DNA of 64,000 nt from Salaquimonas sp041736675 (GCA_041736675.1 JBGSTD010000009.1:178321-242320); one strand, 5' to 3'; counted from the stretch's first letter, positions 16,548 through 25,371 are shown. A program made the numbers and translations. Notes: generated by a model from the letters alone, not told the origin.

Positions 16548-18418
16548 GCGGCTTTCTATTTCAGGCTTTTGTTTATCTCACAGCCGCAGTTGTTGCAGTT
16601 CCTATTGCAAAACGGTTGGGACTTGGTTCCGTTCTCGGATATCTGATTGCCGGAATTCTGATAGGCCCGGTCATCGGTTTGGTCGGCAATGAAACAAAAG
16701 ATCTGCAGCATTTCGCCGAATTTGGCGTCGTCATGATGCTGTTTCTGGTCGGCCTCGAGCTCGAGCCAAAGATATTGTGGGCAATGCGCAAGCGCCTTGT
16801 CGGCCTCGGCAGTTTGCAACTCGGCCTCACCACGCTGGCAATCTGCGCCGGAGCGTTGGCGCTGGGTCTGACTTGGCAGATGGCAATTGCCTGCGGTCTT
16901 ATTCTGTCGCTTTCATCGACCGCGATTGTGCTGCAGACATTCAACGAAAAAAGTCTTTTAAAGAGCGAAGGCGGGCAGGCGGGCTTTTCTGTTTTGCTGT
17001 TTCAGGATATTGCGGTCATTCCAATGCTTGCCCTAATCCCGCTGTTGGCAATCAGCGGTCAGAACGGTTCCGACCATTCTGCAGAAACCCATGCTGCCCT
17101 GAGCCTGGTGGAAGGACTTGCCGGTTGGGAAGTTGCGGCCATCACACTGGGTGCTATTGCCCTGGTCATTTTTGGCGGCATTTATCTCTCGCGTCCTTTG
17201 TTCCGCTTTATTGCCGATTCAAAATTGCGCGAAATGTTCACCGCAGCTGCCTTGTTGCTGGTGATAGCAATAGCTCTTTTGATGACGCTGGTTGGTCTTT
17301 CACCTGCGCTTGGAACCTTTCTTGCGGGAGTGGTTCTGGCAAACTCGGAATATCGCCACGAGCTTGAGGCAGACATCGAACCATTCAAGGGACTTCTTCT
17401 TGGTTTGTTTTTTATTACTGTTGGCGCAGGTATGGATTTTGAAACCCTGTTCGGGGACGCCTGGACAATCATCGCCATTACCATTGGTGTAATGTTTATC
17501 AAGGGTCTGGTGCTGTATTTGGCTGCTTTTGTGTTCAAATTGCCGAAACCCGATAATCTGCTCTTGGCGCTGTCATTGGCGCAGGCCGGTGAATTCGGTT
17601 TCGTGCTATTGTCCTTCTCCATACAGAACAATGTCATTGATTCTGAGCTGATGAAAATATTATCGCTCGTGGTTGCTCTGTCGATGTTACTCACGCCTCT
17701 TTTGTTTATCCTTTATGACAAGGTCCTTGCCCGCCATCCAGATTCATCAAGTGCCAGAGATGCAGACAATATAAACGAGACGGGCCCTGTTATAATTGCA
17801 GGGCACGGCAGATTTGGGCAGATTATCAACCGAATGCTGATGGCGAATGGGGTAAGGACTGTCGTACTCGATCACAAGGCCGAACTGATCGACACGCTGA
17901 AAAAATTTGACATGCAGGTCTTCTACGGCGACGCAACGAGGGCCGATCTGTTGCATGCCGCAGGCATAGAAAATGCTGCTTTACTGGTTGTCGCCATTGA
18001 TGATGAACACCAGGCTACCGAACTCGTTTCGATGGTAAAGCGCGAATATCCGCATGTGCACATTATCGCAAGAGCCACGGACAGATTGCATGTTTACAGG
18101 CTATATTCGGCCGGGGCTGATGATATCGTTCGCGAAGTATTCGATTCATCGCTTCGCGCCGGACGCTATGCGCTGGAAGCATTGGGCATGCAGAAGTTCA
18201 CTGCACGTAAAGCCTCGAAAGTTTTTGAAGACCATGACCGCCAAACATTACGCGAACTGGCGCGACATTGGAAAGAAGGCGTCGACGTGATGGATAATGA
18301 GGATTATCTTTCAGCAGCGCGCGCCCGGACAAAGTTGATGAAGGATGCCATGGAAGGCGTCAATACCGAATTTCATGATCGCACTGACCGTGGCTGGTCG
18401 CCGCCGCCAAAAACCTGA
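16544..18418 (+). CDS. Monovalent cation:proton antiporter-2, KefB/KefC-type
   Basis: A 624-residue CPA2 transporter. About 12-13 membrane helices cover residues 1-390 (GSVLGYLIAGILIGP, FLVGLELEPK, LSLSSTAIVLQ, LFQDIAVIPMLAL). A cytoplasmic RCK/TrkA-N domain follows, with the dinucleotide loop GHGRFGQI near 415. In the E. coli KefB/KefC, glutathione holds the channel shut and glutathione-electrophile adducts open it, letting K+ out and H+ in. The 4-base overlap with kefF supports that mode here. The tail of about 60 residues is charged. Whether it is nearer KefB or KefC cannot be fixed from sequence alone. Confidence 0.9.
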   Translation: MSGFLFQAFVYLTAAVVAVPIAKRLGLGSVLGYLIAGILIGPVIGLVGNETKDLQHFAEFGVVMMLFLVGLELEPKILWAMRKRLVGLGSLQLGLTTLAICAGALALGLTWQMAIACGLILSLSSTAIVLQTFNEKSLLKSEGGQAGFSVLLFQDIAVIPMLALIPLLAISGQNGSDHSAETHAALSLVEGLAGWEVAAITLGAIALVIFGGIYLSRPLFRFIADSKLREMFTAAALLLVIAIALLMTLVGLSPALGTFLAGVVLANSEYRHELEADIEPFKGLLLGLFFITVGAGMDFETLFGDAWTIIAITIGVMFIKGLVLYLAAFVFKLPKPDNLLLALSLAQAGEFGFVLLSFSIQNNVIDSELMKILSLVVALSMLLTPLLFILYDKVLARHPDSSSARDADNINETGPVIIAGHGRFGQIINRMLMANGVRTVVLDHKAELIDTLKKFDMQVFYGDATRADLLHAAGIENAALLVVAIDDEHQATELVSMVKREYPHVHIIARATDRLHVYRLYSAGADDIVREVFDSSLRAGRYALEALGMQKFTARKASKVFEDHDRQTLRELARHWKEGVDVMDNEDYLSAARARTKLMKDAMEGVNTEFHDRTDRGWSPPPKT

Positions 18419-18524
18419 ATTGTTTCCATATAAATGGATCAATCAACAGATTCTGCAAGATATATCGAAAACCGAAATACTGTATGATTCCCCCTTGGAC
18501 ACACGCAAGCAAACGAAAGCAAAA

Positions 18525-18959
18525 ATGTCTAAAATCCGGAAACTGTTCTCATTTTCACAAACTGCCAAGCGCGCCGAATTTTTGCAGGTGATCGCCATTT
18601 CAATGGGTCTGTGGCTGTTGGCTGCCTATGTCGATGAGGTCTTCCTTGCCCCCAATTTATGCCTGATCAACGAGAATTGGGAGTGTTATTTGCCTGGTCA
18701 GGTGCGAGACGGGTTAACACTGGATATGTTGATGTTCGCCTTCATTTTGGTATTGCTCATTGCAGTAATCATCCGCCGTCTCAACAGCCATAAAAGAAGC
18801 CCGCTTTATACAATGATGGCAGTCCCGTTGATCTGCCTTCTGATCATTTTCCTCTATTTTCCTGAAATGGAACTTGCAACCTGGCAAACGATCGTTTCGA
18901 CACTTTTGTTCCTTCCTCTTCTATATTGGTTGTTGGTTGGCGGAAAATCCGCCGACTGA
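18525..18959 (+). CDS. Polytopic membrane protein of unknown function
   Basis: A 144-residue protein with a basic start (MSKIRKLFSFSQTAKRAEF) and about four hydrophobic helices: residues 22-40, 67-85, 95-112 and 120-138. Two Cys (NLCLINENWECYLPG) lie in the loop between the first two and may form a disulfide. No known family recognised. The frame is open further upstream into the Kef gene, but ATG at 18525 gives a clean start about 100 bases after it. Same direction as kefFC; co-transcription possible. Confidence 0.65.
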   Translation: MSKIRKLFSFSQTAKRAEFLQVIAISMGLWLLAAYVDEVFLAPNLCLINENWECYLPGQVRDGLTLDMLMFAFILVLLIAVIIRRLNSHKRSPLYTMMAVPLICLLIIFLYFPEMELATWQTIVSTLLFLPLLYWLLVGGKSAD

Positions 18960-19152
18960 ATTGAGATGCACAATTCTCAGCATGCATTCGCCATTTGCAT
19001 GATATCCGGTCACAGTCTTGCTTGATTTATAGTGTGTAGGAGAGAAACCTGCTAAGATGGACGGATGGGATTCGAACGATTGAATTGTATCATATTCAAT
19101 ACGGAGCTGTTTCATCCAACCAGGCTTGATGTTCATACTGGAGTTTCCGCAA

Positions 19153-19710
19153 ATGAAGTTTTTCCGCATTTCCGCATTTTTGATTTTGTCCCTCCTTCTG
19201 GCTGAGGCTTCTTTTGCGGCACCAAAGAAGGTTTATCTGGTCAATGGATTGTTGAGCAAAGCGCTAGGCTACGGGCTCACGAATTTGAGCAAAAAAATGC
19301 CTTATGCGAAACATTTCAAGTTTGCTGGCGGCGTCACAGATGCAGCAATTAATGCAATCGTCTCTGATGCAACAGCCGCGTATAACGCAGATCCGACAAC
19401 ACAAATTTCACTGGTTGGTATTAGCCAGGGCGCCAATGCTGTCAGTTCCATAGCTGCAGCGCTTAACCGAAATGGTGTCAAGGTCCATTATCTGGCAACA
19501 ATTGAAGGGGTCAAGCTAAGCCCGGTTTATGCCAACGTTGAAAAAGCGGATAATTTCGTTTGCACAGGCGGTAGTTGCGGGGGCAAACCGCTTCGCCGTG
19601 CCGGAGGTAACAGTTCAACGCTGATTCAGACAATCAGTCTGGATACCGGCCACATCGACAGCGGCAACCATCCTTCAATGCACAGCAGGGTTATCAACCA
19701 GGTCCAGTAA
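19153..19710 (+). CDS. Secreted alpha/beta-hydrolase-like protein
   Basis: A 185-residue protein with a signal peptide (MKFFRISAFLILSLLLAEAS, cleavage near ASFA/A). The mature part starts with a strand (KKVYLVNGLLS) and has LVGISQGANAVSS, a GxSxG-type nucleophile elbow, near residue 96. Late histidines in DTGHIDSGNHPSMHS could complete a triad; a Cys pair sits in CTGGSCGG. This suggests a small periplasmic esterase, lipase or cutinase-like hydrolase, but no named family fits well. ATG at 19153 is chosen because it opens the signal peptide; GGAG precedes it at 10-12 bases. Confidence 0.7.
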   Translation: MKFFRISAFLILSLLLAEASFAAPKKVYLVNGLLSKALGYGLTNLSKKMPYAKHFKFAGGVTDAAINAIVSDATAAYNADPTTQISLVGISQGANAVSSIAAALNRNGVKVHYLATIEGVKLSPVYANVEKADNFVCTGGSCGGKPLRRAGGNSSTLIQTISLDTGHIDSGNHPSMHSRVINQVQ

Positions 19711-19951
19711 ACCGGTTATTCAGGAAAGTTGCGTCTGGCTTTTGCAGTGCCGATTCTTTTCCCTTTTGCATCAAGGGTGACAACCGTCTCTTTAGATCAG
19801 GTCGGCACACAGTGACATTTGCCAAATTTCGTGGTTTGGGCACACATTTGCTTCTGATCGCAAAATTGTGATTTCATGTTTCAATGATATGTTTCTATCG
19901 CTTGTATCCAGCTAAATTTCAAAACTGAAACACAAATAAAAGCAATCTTCG

Positions 19952-20329
19952 ATGGCTGATAGAACTAACACTCTGGTGATTTTGGCAGGTATCGTCTCAT
20001 TCATGTCGCCACAGTTTTCAATGGCGGGTGAAGCGGATGTTGTGGAGGTGAAGGTCTCGGGTGATGGCAATTCATGGAGCTTCGATGTTTCGGTGAAACA
20101 TGCAGATACCGGCTGGGATCACTATGCCGACAAGTGGGAGGTTGTCGCGCCGGATGGAACTGTTCTTGCAACGCGTGTTCTGGCTCATCCGCATGAAAAC
20201 GAGCAGCCGTTCACCCGTTCATTGTCTGGTGTGGATATCCCGGCAACAGTTACCTCTGTTATTTTCCGCGCACACGACAGCGTTCATGGTTATGGCGGCG
20301 AGGAAATGACGATAAGCCTGGTGCGCTAA
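19952..20329 (+). CDS. Conserved secreted protein of unknown function
   Basis: A 125-residue protein with an N-terminal signal segment (LVILAGIVSFMSPQFSMA, cleavage after SMA). The mature 98 residues read as a single beta-sandwich-like domain, with the striking stretches HADTGWDHYADKWEVVAPDG, HPHENEQPFTRSL and AHDSVHGYGG. The aromatic, His- and Asp-rich motifs look conserved and might bind metal or ligand. I recall similar uncharacterised proteins in marine alphaproteobacteria but cannot name a domain. It stands alone, 241 bases after the preceding gene, and is convergent with marC. Confidence 0.72.
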   Translation: MADRTNTLVILAGIVSFMSPQFSMAGEADVVEVKVSGDGNSWSFDVSVKHADTGWDHYADKWEVVAPDGTVLATRVLAHPHENEQPFTRSLSGVDIPATVTSVIFRAHDSVHGYGGEEMTISLVR

Positions 20330-20343
20330 AACCGAGTTTTATT

Positions 20344-20985
20344 TTAACTGCCAAAAAGCGCCGTTGCACCATCGGCGACATATTGGACCGACAATGCCGC
20401 TAGCAGTACACCTAGCAATCGCGTCATGACCATACGTCCGGTATTTCCAAGGTATTTGTCAAACAGTTCAGCTGCAAAGAGCGTCAGGCATGTAATGATC
20501 ATGAGCACAAAGATGATGGCAATCAAAGTTGCTGTGGCTACCCATTGATCGGTGGTTGCAGATTGCATTTGTGATGAAAGCAGAATTGTTGCCGATATGG
20601 TTCCGGGCCCGGCAATGAACGGAATGGCAAGCGGAAACACCGCAATGTTGGCGATTTGGTCTTTAATCGCTGATTGCGAAGTTTCTTCTCTGCGTTCCTG
20701 ACGCTTGGAATAAATCATCTCGAACGCTGTATAAAACAATAGAAGTCCACCGGCGACACGGAATGCGGCGATGGTAATTCCCATTGCGTCCAGTATTTTT
20801 GTCCCGGTCAAGGCAAACAGGGTCATGATCAGAAATGCAATTATTGTCCCGCGCAAAGCAACTGCCCTGCGGTCAGCGGCAGCCATACCTACCGTCAAGC
20901 CCAGAAAAAGCGGCGCATTGCCAACCGGATCAACGGTCACAAACAGGGTAACAAAGGCATTCAGGATTGTGTCATAACTAAGCAT
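20344..20985 (-). CDS. MarC family integral membrane protein
   Basis: A 213-residue protein with six hydrophobic helices. VTVDPVGNAPLFLGLT in helix 1 and PLAIPFIAGPGTISATILL in the middle are the twin Pro/Gly motifs of MarC (UPF0056). The physiological role of the family is unsettled; the name came from the mar locus but a resistance role was not confirmed. ATG at 20985 (MLSYDTILNAFV) is chosen over a start at 21030, which would add a soluble leader. Its start lies back to back with the next gene. Confidence 0.92.
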   Translation of the reverse strand: MLSYDTILNAFVTLFVTVDPVGNAPLFLGLTVGMAAADRRAVALRGTIIAFLIMTLFALTGTKILDAMGITIAAFRVAGGLLLFYTAFEMIYSKRQERREETSQSAIKDQIANIAVFPLAIPFIAGPGTISATILLSSQMQSATTDQWVATATLIAIIFVLMIITCLTLFAAELFDKYLGNTGRMVMTRLLGVLLAALSVQYVADGATALFGS

Positions 20986-21016
20986 GGCGAATCTCGATTC
21001 AACAGGAGACCGGACA

Positions 21017-21886
21017 TTGAAAAACTTCAATATCCTTGATCACATACGCGATGGCGGAAGTCCTGACAACACCAAGGCCAATGATGACTGGATTGGGTTT
21101 GACAAGCGAGTTGCCATCGTCGCTGATGGCGCAACAGGTCTTTCAGACAAGCGGTTGGTCAACGCAGATGACAGTGATGCCCAGTGGATTGCCAAATTGG
21201 CAGTAGAGCATTTCCTTGGCGCGCGGGCCGAAGACCCGGTTCGTGAACTGGTTCGCGAAATAAATCTCCACGCAACCTCCATTATCTTCGGCAATCATCC
21301 CAAAGAGACAACTCCGAAGTATTCGTGGCCAAGTTCCAGCTTCATAATGGCGCGGTCCCAAGGTGGTGTGATTGAGCTCTCCGGTCTTGGTGACTGCACT
21401 GCTTTGGTTGAAATGTCTGATGGTTTCATCGACAGGTTCTCAGCCCTACCTTTTAACAAAAGCAGGGAAAGCTCTGAGGCAGCAAGGGATTTGCAGCAGC
21501 GTTCCGGAAGTGATGGAGAAGCAATTCGCACGCCGGAAGTAATTGCTTCCCTTCGCAGAAAAAGGGAAATTCTGAACACTGCCCAAAGCGGTGTTTGGAC
21601 ACTCGGCCTTGTTCCTGAAGCCGCAGACCATGTTTTTACAGTTGCTTTGCCGGCTGGCGAAATAAGATCTATTTTGCTTATGTCTGATGGCTTTTCAGCC
21701 ATTGTGGATGGATACGGACATTTCGATGAGGCGAGTCTATTTGAAATCGCTAAAAGCCGGGGATTGTTGGAAATTAATTGCGAAATTCGCAAGATCGAGC
21801 GTGAAATGGACCCTCATGCAGAACGCTTTCCGAGATACAAGCAGAGCGACGATTCCTCCGCGATTCTACTTGAATTAGGCAAATAG
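21017..21886 (+). CDS. PP2C-like serine/threonine protein phosphatase
   Basis: A 289-residue protein with the PP2C motif order: NDDW and VADGATG (metal-binding Asp) near the start, ELSGLGDCTALV in the middle, SILLMSDGFSAIVD, and SDDSSAILLE at the end. It should remove phosphate from Ser/Thr using two metal ions in the cytoplasm. TTG at 21017 is preferred because AGGAG lies 8 bases upstream; an ATG at 20984 in the same frame has no ribosome site and shares bases with the marC start codon. No matching Ser/Thr kinase is encoded nearby, so its target is unknown. Confidence 0.78.
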   Translation: MKNFNILDHIRDGGSPDNTKANDDWIGFDKRVAIVADGATGLSDKRLVNADDSDAQWIAKLAVEHFLGARAEDPVRELVREINLHATSIIFGNHPKETTPKYSWPSSSFIMARSQGGVIELSGLGDCTALVEMSDGFIDRFSALPFNKSRESSEAARDLQQRSGSDGEAIRTPEVIASLRRKREILNTAQSGVWTLGLVPEAADHVFTVALPAGEIRSILLMSDGFSAIVDGYGHFDEASLFEIAKSRGLLEINCEIRKIEREMDPHAERFPRYKQSDDSSAILLELGK

Positions 21887-21888
21887 AC

Positions 21889-21932
21889 GAGATTTCTCCG
21901 GTAAAACCGAATTTTCGGTATAATCTCATTTT
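21889..21932 (+). terminator. Hairpin after the PP2C-like gene
   Basis: GAGATT (21889-21894) pairs with AATCTC (21922-21927), enclosing an inner stem ACCGAA/TTCGGT (21906-21911 with 21914-21919). ATTTTAAA follows. It starts two bases after the stop, so a terminator is likely, though the T run is short. Confidence 0.45.
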
Positions 21933-22044
21933 AAACTATTGAATTATAAGAATTAAATTTGAATTTTAGTTGCCTGAAAATTTGGTTTTCTAGGCCAAAT
22001 CTGCTATAACTCTGCTTCAAATTCAGACCATACGGGGTAATCTC

Positions 22045-24864
22045 TTGTCAGACGAAACAAACAGGCCGAACGAACCGGAAAATAGCGGCGGCGGAAATTC
22101 CTCCATCAAGCCGATTTCGATCATCGAGGAGATGAGCCGATCTTATCTTGATTATGCAATGAGCGTAATTGTGAGCCGTGCTTTGCCGGACGTTCGTGAC
22201 GGGTTGAAGCCGGTTCACCGGCGCATTTTATATTCAATGCATGAAAACGGTTACGACTGGAACAAGCCGTACCGCAAGTCAGCGCGCATCGTCGGTGATG
22301 TGATCGGTAAATATCACCCTCACGGTGACACAGCAATTTACGATTCCATGGTCCGAATGGCGCAAGACTTCTCGCTTCGTGTTCCGTTGGTCGACGGGCA
22401 GGGTAACTTCGGTTCAATCGACGGCGACAAGGCTGCCGCCATGCGATACACCGAGTCGCGTTTGGCCAAGGTTGCGCATGAACTTTTGAGCGATATTGAC
22501 AAGGATACTGTAGATTTCCAGGATAACTATGACAATTCCGAGCGCGAACCGGTAGTCATTCCTGCGCGCTTTCCCAACCTTCTTGTCAATGGTGCAGGCG
22601 GCATTGCCGTTGGTATGGCGACAAATATTCCGCCGCATAATCTGGGTGAAGTCATCGACGGCTGTGTTGCCCTGATTGAAAATCCGGCTATCGATTTGCC
22701 ATCCATCATGGAGATTATTCCCGGGCCGGATTTCCCGACCGGTGGACTGATCATGGGCAGAAGCGGCATCCGCTCTGCATACGAAACTGGTCGCGGTTCG
22801 GTCCTGATGCGCGGTAAGGTCGACATTGAGACCATTCGCGGGGAACGTCAGGCAATTATCGTTAGCGAAGTGCCTTATCAGGTCAACAAGGCATCAATGA
22901 TCGAAAAGATTGCCGAGCTGGTTCGTGACAAGCGTCTTGAAGGCATTTCGGACATTCGCGATGAATCAGACCGTACCGGTTATCGTGTGGTGATTGAATT
23001 GAAGCGCGATGCAGTTCCTGATGTGGTCTTGAACCAGCTTTACCGCTTCACACCGCTGCAAACCTCTTTTGGCTGCAATATGGTTGCGCTCAATGGAGGT
23101 AAACCTGAGCAACTGAACTTGCTCGATCTGCTGCGCGCCTTTGTTGCGTTTCGTGAGGAGGTCGTTACCCGTCGTACCAAATTCCTTCTCAACAAGGCGA
23201 GAGTGCGCGCACACGTCTTGGTGGGTCTGGCGATTGCCGTTGCCAATATTGACGAAGTTATCAAACTTATCCGAAGCGCTCCTGATCCCGCGACTGCCCG
23301 TACGCAATTGATGGAACGACGCTGGGATGCCAGTGACATCGCCTTGCTGGTGCAACTGATTGATGATCCGCGTCACAAGCTGAATGAGGACAATACCTAT
23401 TATCTGTCTGAGGAACAGGCTCGAGCCATTCTTGACCTTCGCCTGCAACGCCTGACAGCTCTTGGCCGCGACGAGATATCAGACGAACTCCACAAGATTG
23501 GCGAGGAAATCAAGGATTATCTTGATATTCTATCCTCGCGCACAAGGGTCATGACCATCATAAAAGATGAGCTGATTGCAGTTCGTGACGAGTTTTCAAC
23601 ACCTCGCCGATCCCAGATCGTCGACGGCGGTTTCGACATGGAAGACGAGGATCTGATTGCCCGCGAAGAAATGGTAGTCACAGTATCTCATGCCGGTTAC
23701 ATCAAGCGGGTGCCACTTGATACCTATCGCGCTCAAAGACGCGGCGGCAAAGGCCGTTCGGGAATGTCAACCAAATACGAGGACTTCGTTACCCGCCTTT
23801 TCGTTGCCAATACACATACGCCTATATTATTCTTTTCTTCCAAGGGAATTGTATACAAGTTGAAGGTTTGGAAACTTCCACTTTCCGCTCCGCAAGCCAA
23901 AGGCAAGGCGCTCATCAATATTCTGCCGCTGGAACAGGGCGAGCGGATCACCACTATCATGCCACTGCCGGAGAATGAGGAAAGCTGGGATAATCTCGAT
24001 ATCATGTTTGCAACGACGCGCGGAACTGTGCGCCGGAACAAGTTGTCTGATTTCGTCCAGGTCAATCGCAATGGCAAAATTGCGATGAAACTGGACGAGG
24101 GTGATGGGATTGTCGGTGTTGATACCTGCGTCGAAGAAGCAACGGTTCTTTTGACCACAGGCAAGGGGCAGGCTATTCGCTTCCCCGTAACGGATATCCG
24201 GGTCTTCACAGGCCGCAATTCGGTCGGTGTGCGTGGTGTCAATTTGGCTTCAGGCGATGAAGTAATCTCCATGAGCATACTCAATCCATCAAAAGCTGAG
24301 CCTTGGGAGCGGACAGCCTATCTCAAACGCCGCCGCGCCGAACTTGCGGCTGTGTCCGGAGAAATCCTGGAGCCTGTTGTTGAATCCGAGGAAGAGGATG
24401 CTGGCCTGGTCCTATCCGAACAACGGTATCAAGAACTGGCTGAGGCTGAACAGTTCATTTTGACGCTTTCCAACAACGGTTTTGGCAAACGGACTTCGAG
24501 CCACGAGTACCGTGTGTCAGGTCGTGGCGGCAAAGGCATCTCGGCCATGGTGGTCAATGAACGCAACGGCAACTTGATTTCCGCTTTCCCTGTGGAATTA
24601 GAAGACCAGATCATGCTTGTTACAGACGGAGGCCAGTTGATCCGTTGTCCGGTGGCGGGTATTCGCCAAGCAAGGCGCTCAACCCAGGGGGTGACTGTGT
24701 TCAAAACTGCAAAAGACGAAAAGGTTGTCTCAGTGGAGCGGATCAGTGAGCCTGAAGATGAAGTCGCTGAACTGGCGCCCGGAATAGCTGACAGCGTGCC
24801 GGATGGAGCAGCAGCAGCAAATGATGTCGCTTCAGATATTTCAGACGATAGTTCATCTGAGTAG
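22045..24864 (+). CDS. gyrA: DNA gyrase subunit A
   Basis: A 939-residue type II topoisomerase subunit that cuts and passes DNA to introduce negative supercoils. The catalytic Tyr is in AAMRYTESRL, about residue 135. The quinolone-contact region reads GDVIGKYHPHGDTAIYD, so the position equal to E. coli Ser83 is Thr, and Asp87 is kept. The GyrA box QRRGGKGRSG starts the C-terminal DNA-wrapping domain; the acidic Ser/Asp-rich end is usual. Start is TTG at 22045 behind GGGGT. A strong terminator follows the stop. Confidence 0.98.
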   Translation: MSDETNRPNEPENSGGGNSSIKPISIIEEMSRSYLDYAMSVIVSRALPDVRDGLKPVHRRILYSMHENGYDWNKPYRKSARIVGDVIGKYHPHGDTAIYDSMVRMAQDFSLRVPLVDGQGNFGSIDGDKAAAMRYTESRLAKVAHELLSDIDKDTVDFQDNYDNSEREPVVIPARFPNLLVNGAGGIAVGMATNIPPHNLGEVIDGCVALIENPAIDLPSIMEIIPGPDFPTGGLIMGRSGIRSAYETGRGSVLMRGKVDIETIRGERQAIIVSEVPYQVNKASMIEKIAELVRDKRLEGISDIRDESDRTGYRVVIELKRDAVPDVVLNQLYRFTPLQTSFGCNMVALNGGKPEQLNLLDLLRAFVAFREEVVTRRTKFLLNKARVRAHVLVGLAIAVANIDEVIKLIRSAPDPATARTQLMERRWDASDIALLVQLIDDPRHKLNEDNTYYLSEEQARAILDLRLQRLTALGRDEISDELHKIGEEIKDYLDILSSRTRVMTIIKDELIAVRDEFSTPRRSQIVDGGFDMEDEDLIAREEMVVTVSHAGYIKRVPLDTYRAQRRGGKGRSGMSTKYEDFVTRLFVANTHTPILFFSSKGIVYKLKVWKLPLSAPQAKGKALINILPLEQGERITTIMPLPENEESWDNLDIMFATTRGTVRRNKLSDFVQVNRNGKIAMKLDEGDGIVGVDTCVEEATVLLTTGKGQAIRFPVTDIRVFTGRNSVGVRGVNLASGDEVISMSILNPSKAEPWERTAYLKRRRAELAAVSGEILEPVVESEEEDAGLVLSEQRYQELAEAEQFILTLSNNGFGKRTSSHEYRVSGRGGKGISAMVVNERNGNLISAFPVELEDQIMLVTDGGQLIRCPVAGIRQARRSTQGVTVFKTAKDEKVVSVERISEPEDEVAELAPGIADSVPDGAAAANDVASDISDDSSSE

Positions 24865-24886
24865 TTTAATCATATGAAGTTAAAAG

Positions 24887-24924
24887 AAAAAAGCCCAACC
24901 ATCTTTGATGTGTTGGGCTTTTTT
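24887..24924 (+). terminator. Rho-independent terminator after gyrA
   Basis: AAGCCCAAC (24891-24899) and GTTGGGCTT (24912-24920) form a 9-bp stem with a 12-base loop, flanked by A6 and T6 runs. It should work in both directions, so it also ends the small minus-strand gene at 24943-25083. Confidence 0.88.
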
Positions 24925-24942
24925 ACAAAAGGTACCTAAAAG

Positions 24943-25083
24943 TCAGCGCAAGCAGTTCACCTCATGGACTTTCACACATTCCCGAAACGCTTCAACTCTT
25001 TTTTCGTCTTCTACCAGTGTGAGTGCACCCAGTATAACCGCCAGACTGGCCAGAACCAGAAAGGATACAACAATAAGTGACAT
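24943..25083 (-). CDS. Small single-helix membrane protein, 46 residues
   Basis: Minus-strand gene of 46 residues. It begins MSLIVVSFLVLASLAVILGA, one membrane helix to about residue 24, then a charged tail (EDEKRVEAFRECVKVHEVNC) with two Cys. GGAG is 7-10 bases before the ATG. It ends 19 bases short of the bidirectional terminator it shares with gyrA, so it has its own transcription unit. No family recognised. Ribosome site, hydrophobic start and terminator together make a real gene likely. Confidence 0.7.
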   Translation of the reverse strand: MSLIVVSFLVLASLAVILGALTLVEDEKRVEAFRECVKVHEVNCLR

Positions 25084-25371
25084 TTCAAATCTCCATTTCA
25101 AGATTTGCTGCATGGGTTGCCAGAACCTGCAGCAAACCTTTAGATAGGGATGAATTTCGCGAATTGAACCGCCTGATTATTAAGTCTTGTTCATGATTTC
25201 GTGATCTGTCTGTTACTGCCGTTGATCCTGGGAGGGTCGTGTGGCAGTTGCAATCGTTAAAGTCTTAACTATTCGGCAATTGAAATGTATGACAATGGGC
25301 AATCATTTTTATGTCGTCAGGCCAAAATCCGAACGCAATTCTAAAATAGTGCGTGCAATAGGGCGGCTATC

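Noticed and set aside
19060..19100. tRNA-like TTCGAA(TC) sequence on the minus strand
   Set aside because: GTTCGAATCCC looks like a T-loop, but the flanking bases do not pair and no acceptor, D or anticodon stem can be drawn. An AT-rich inverted repeat (ATTGAAT/ATTCAAT) beside it adds nothing tRNA-like.
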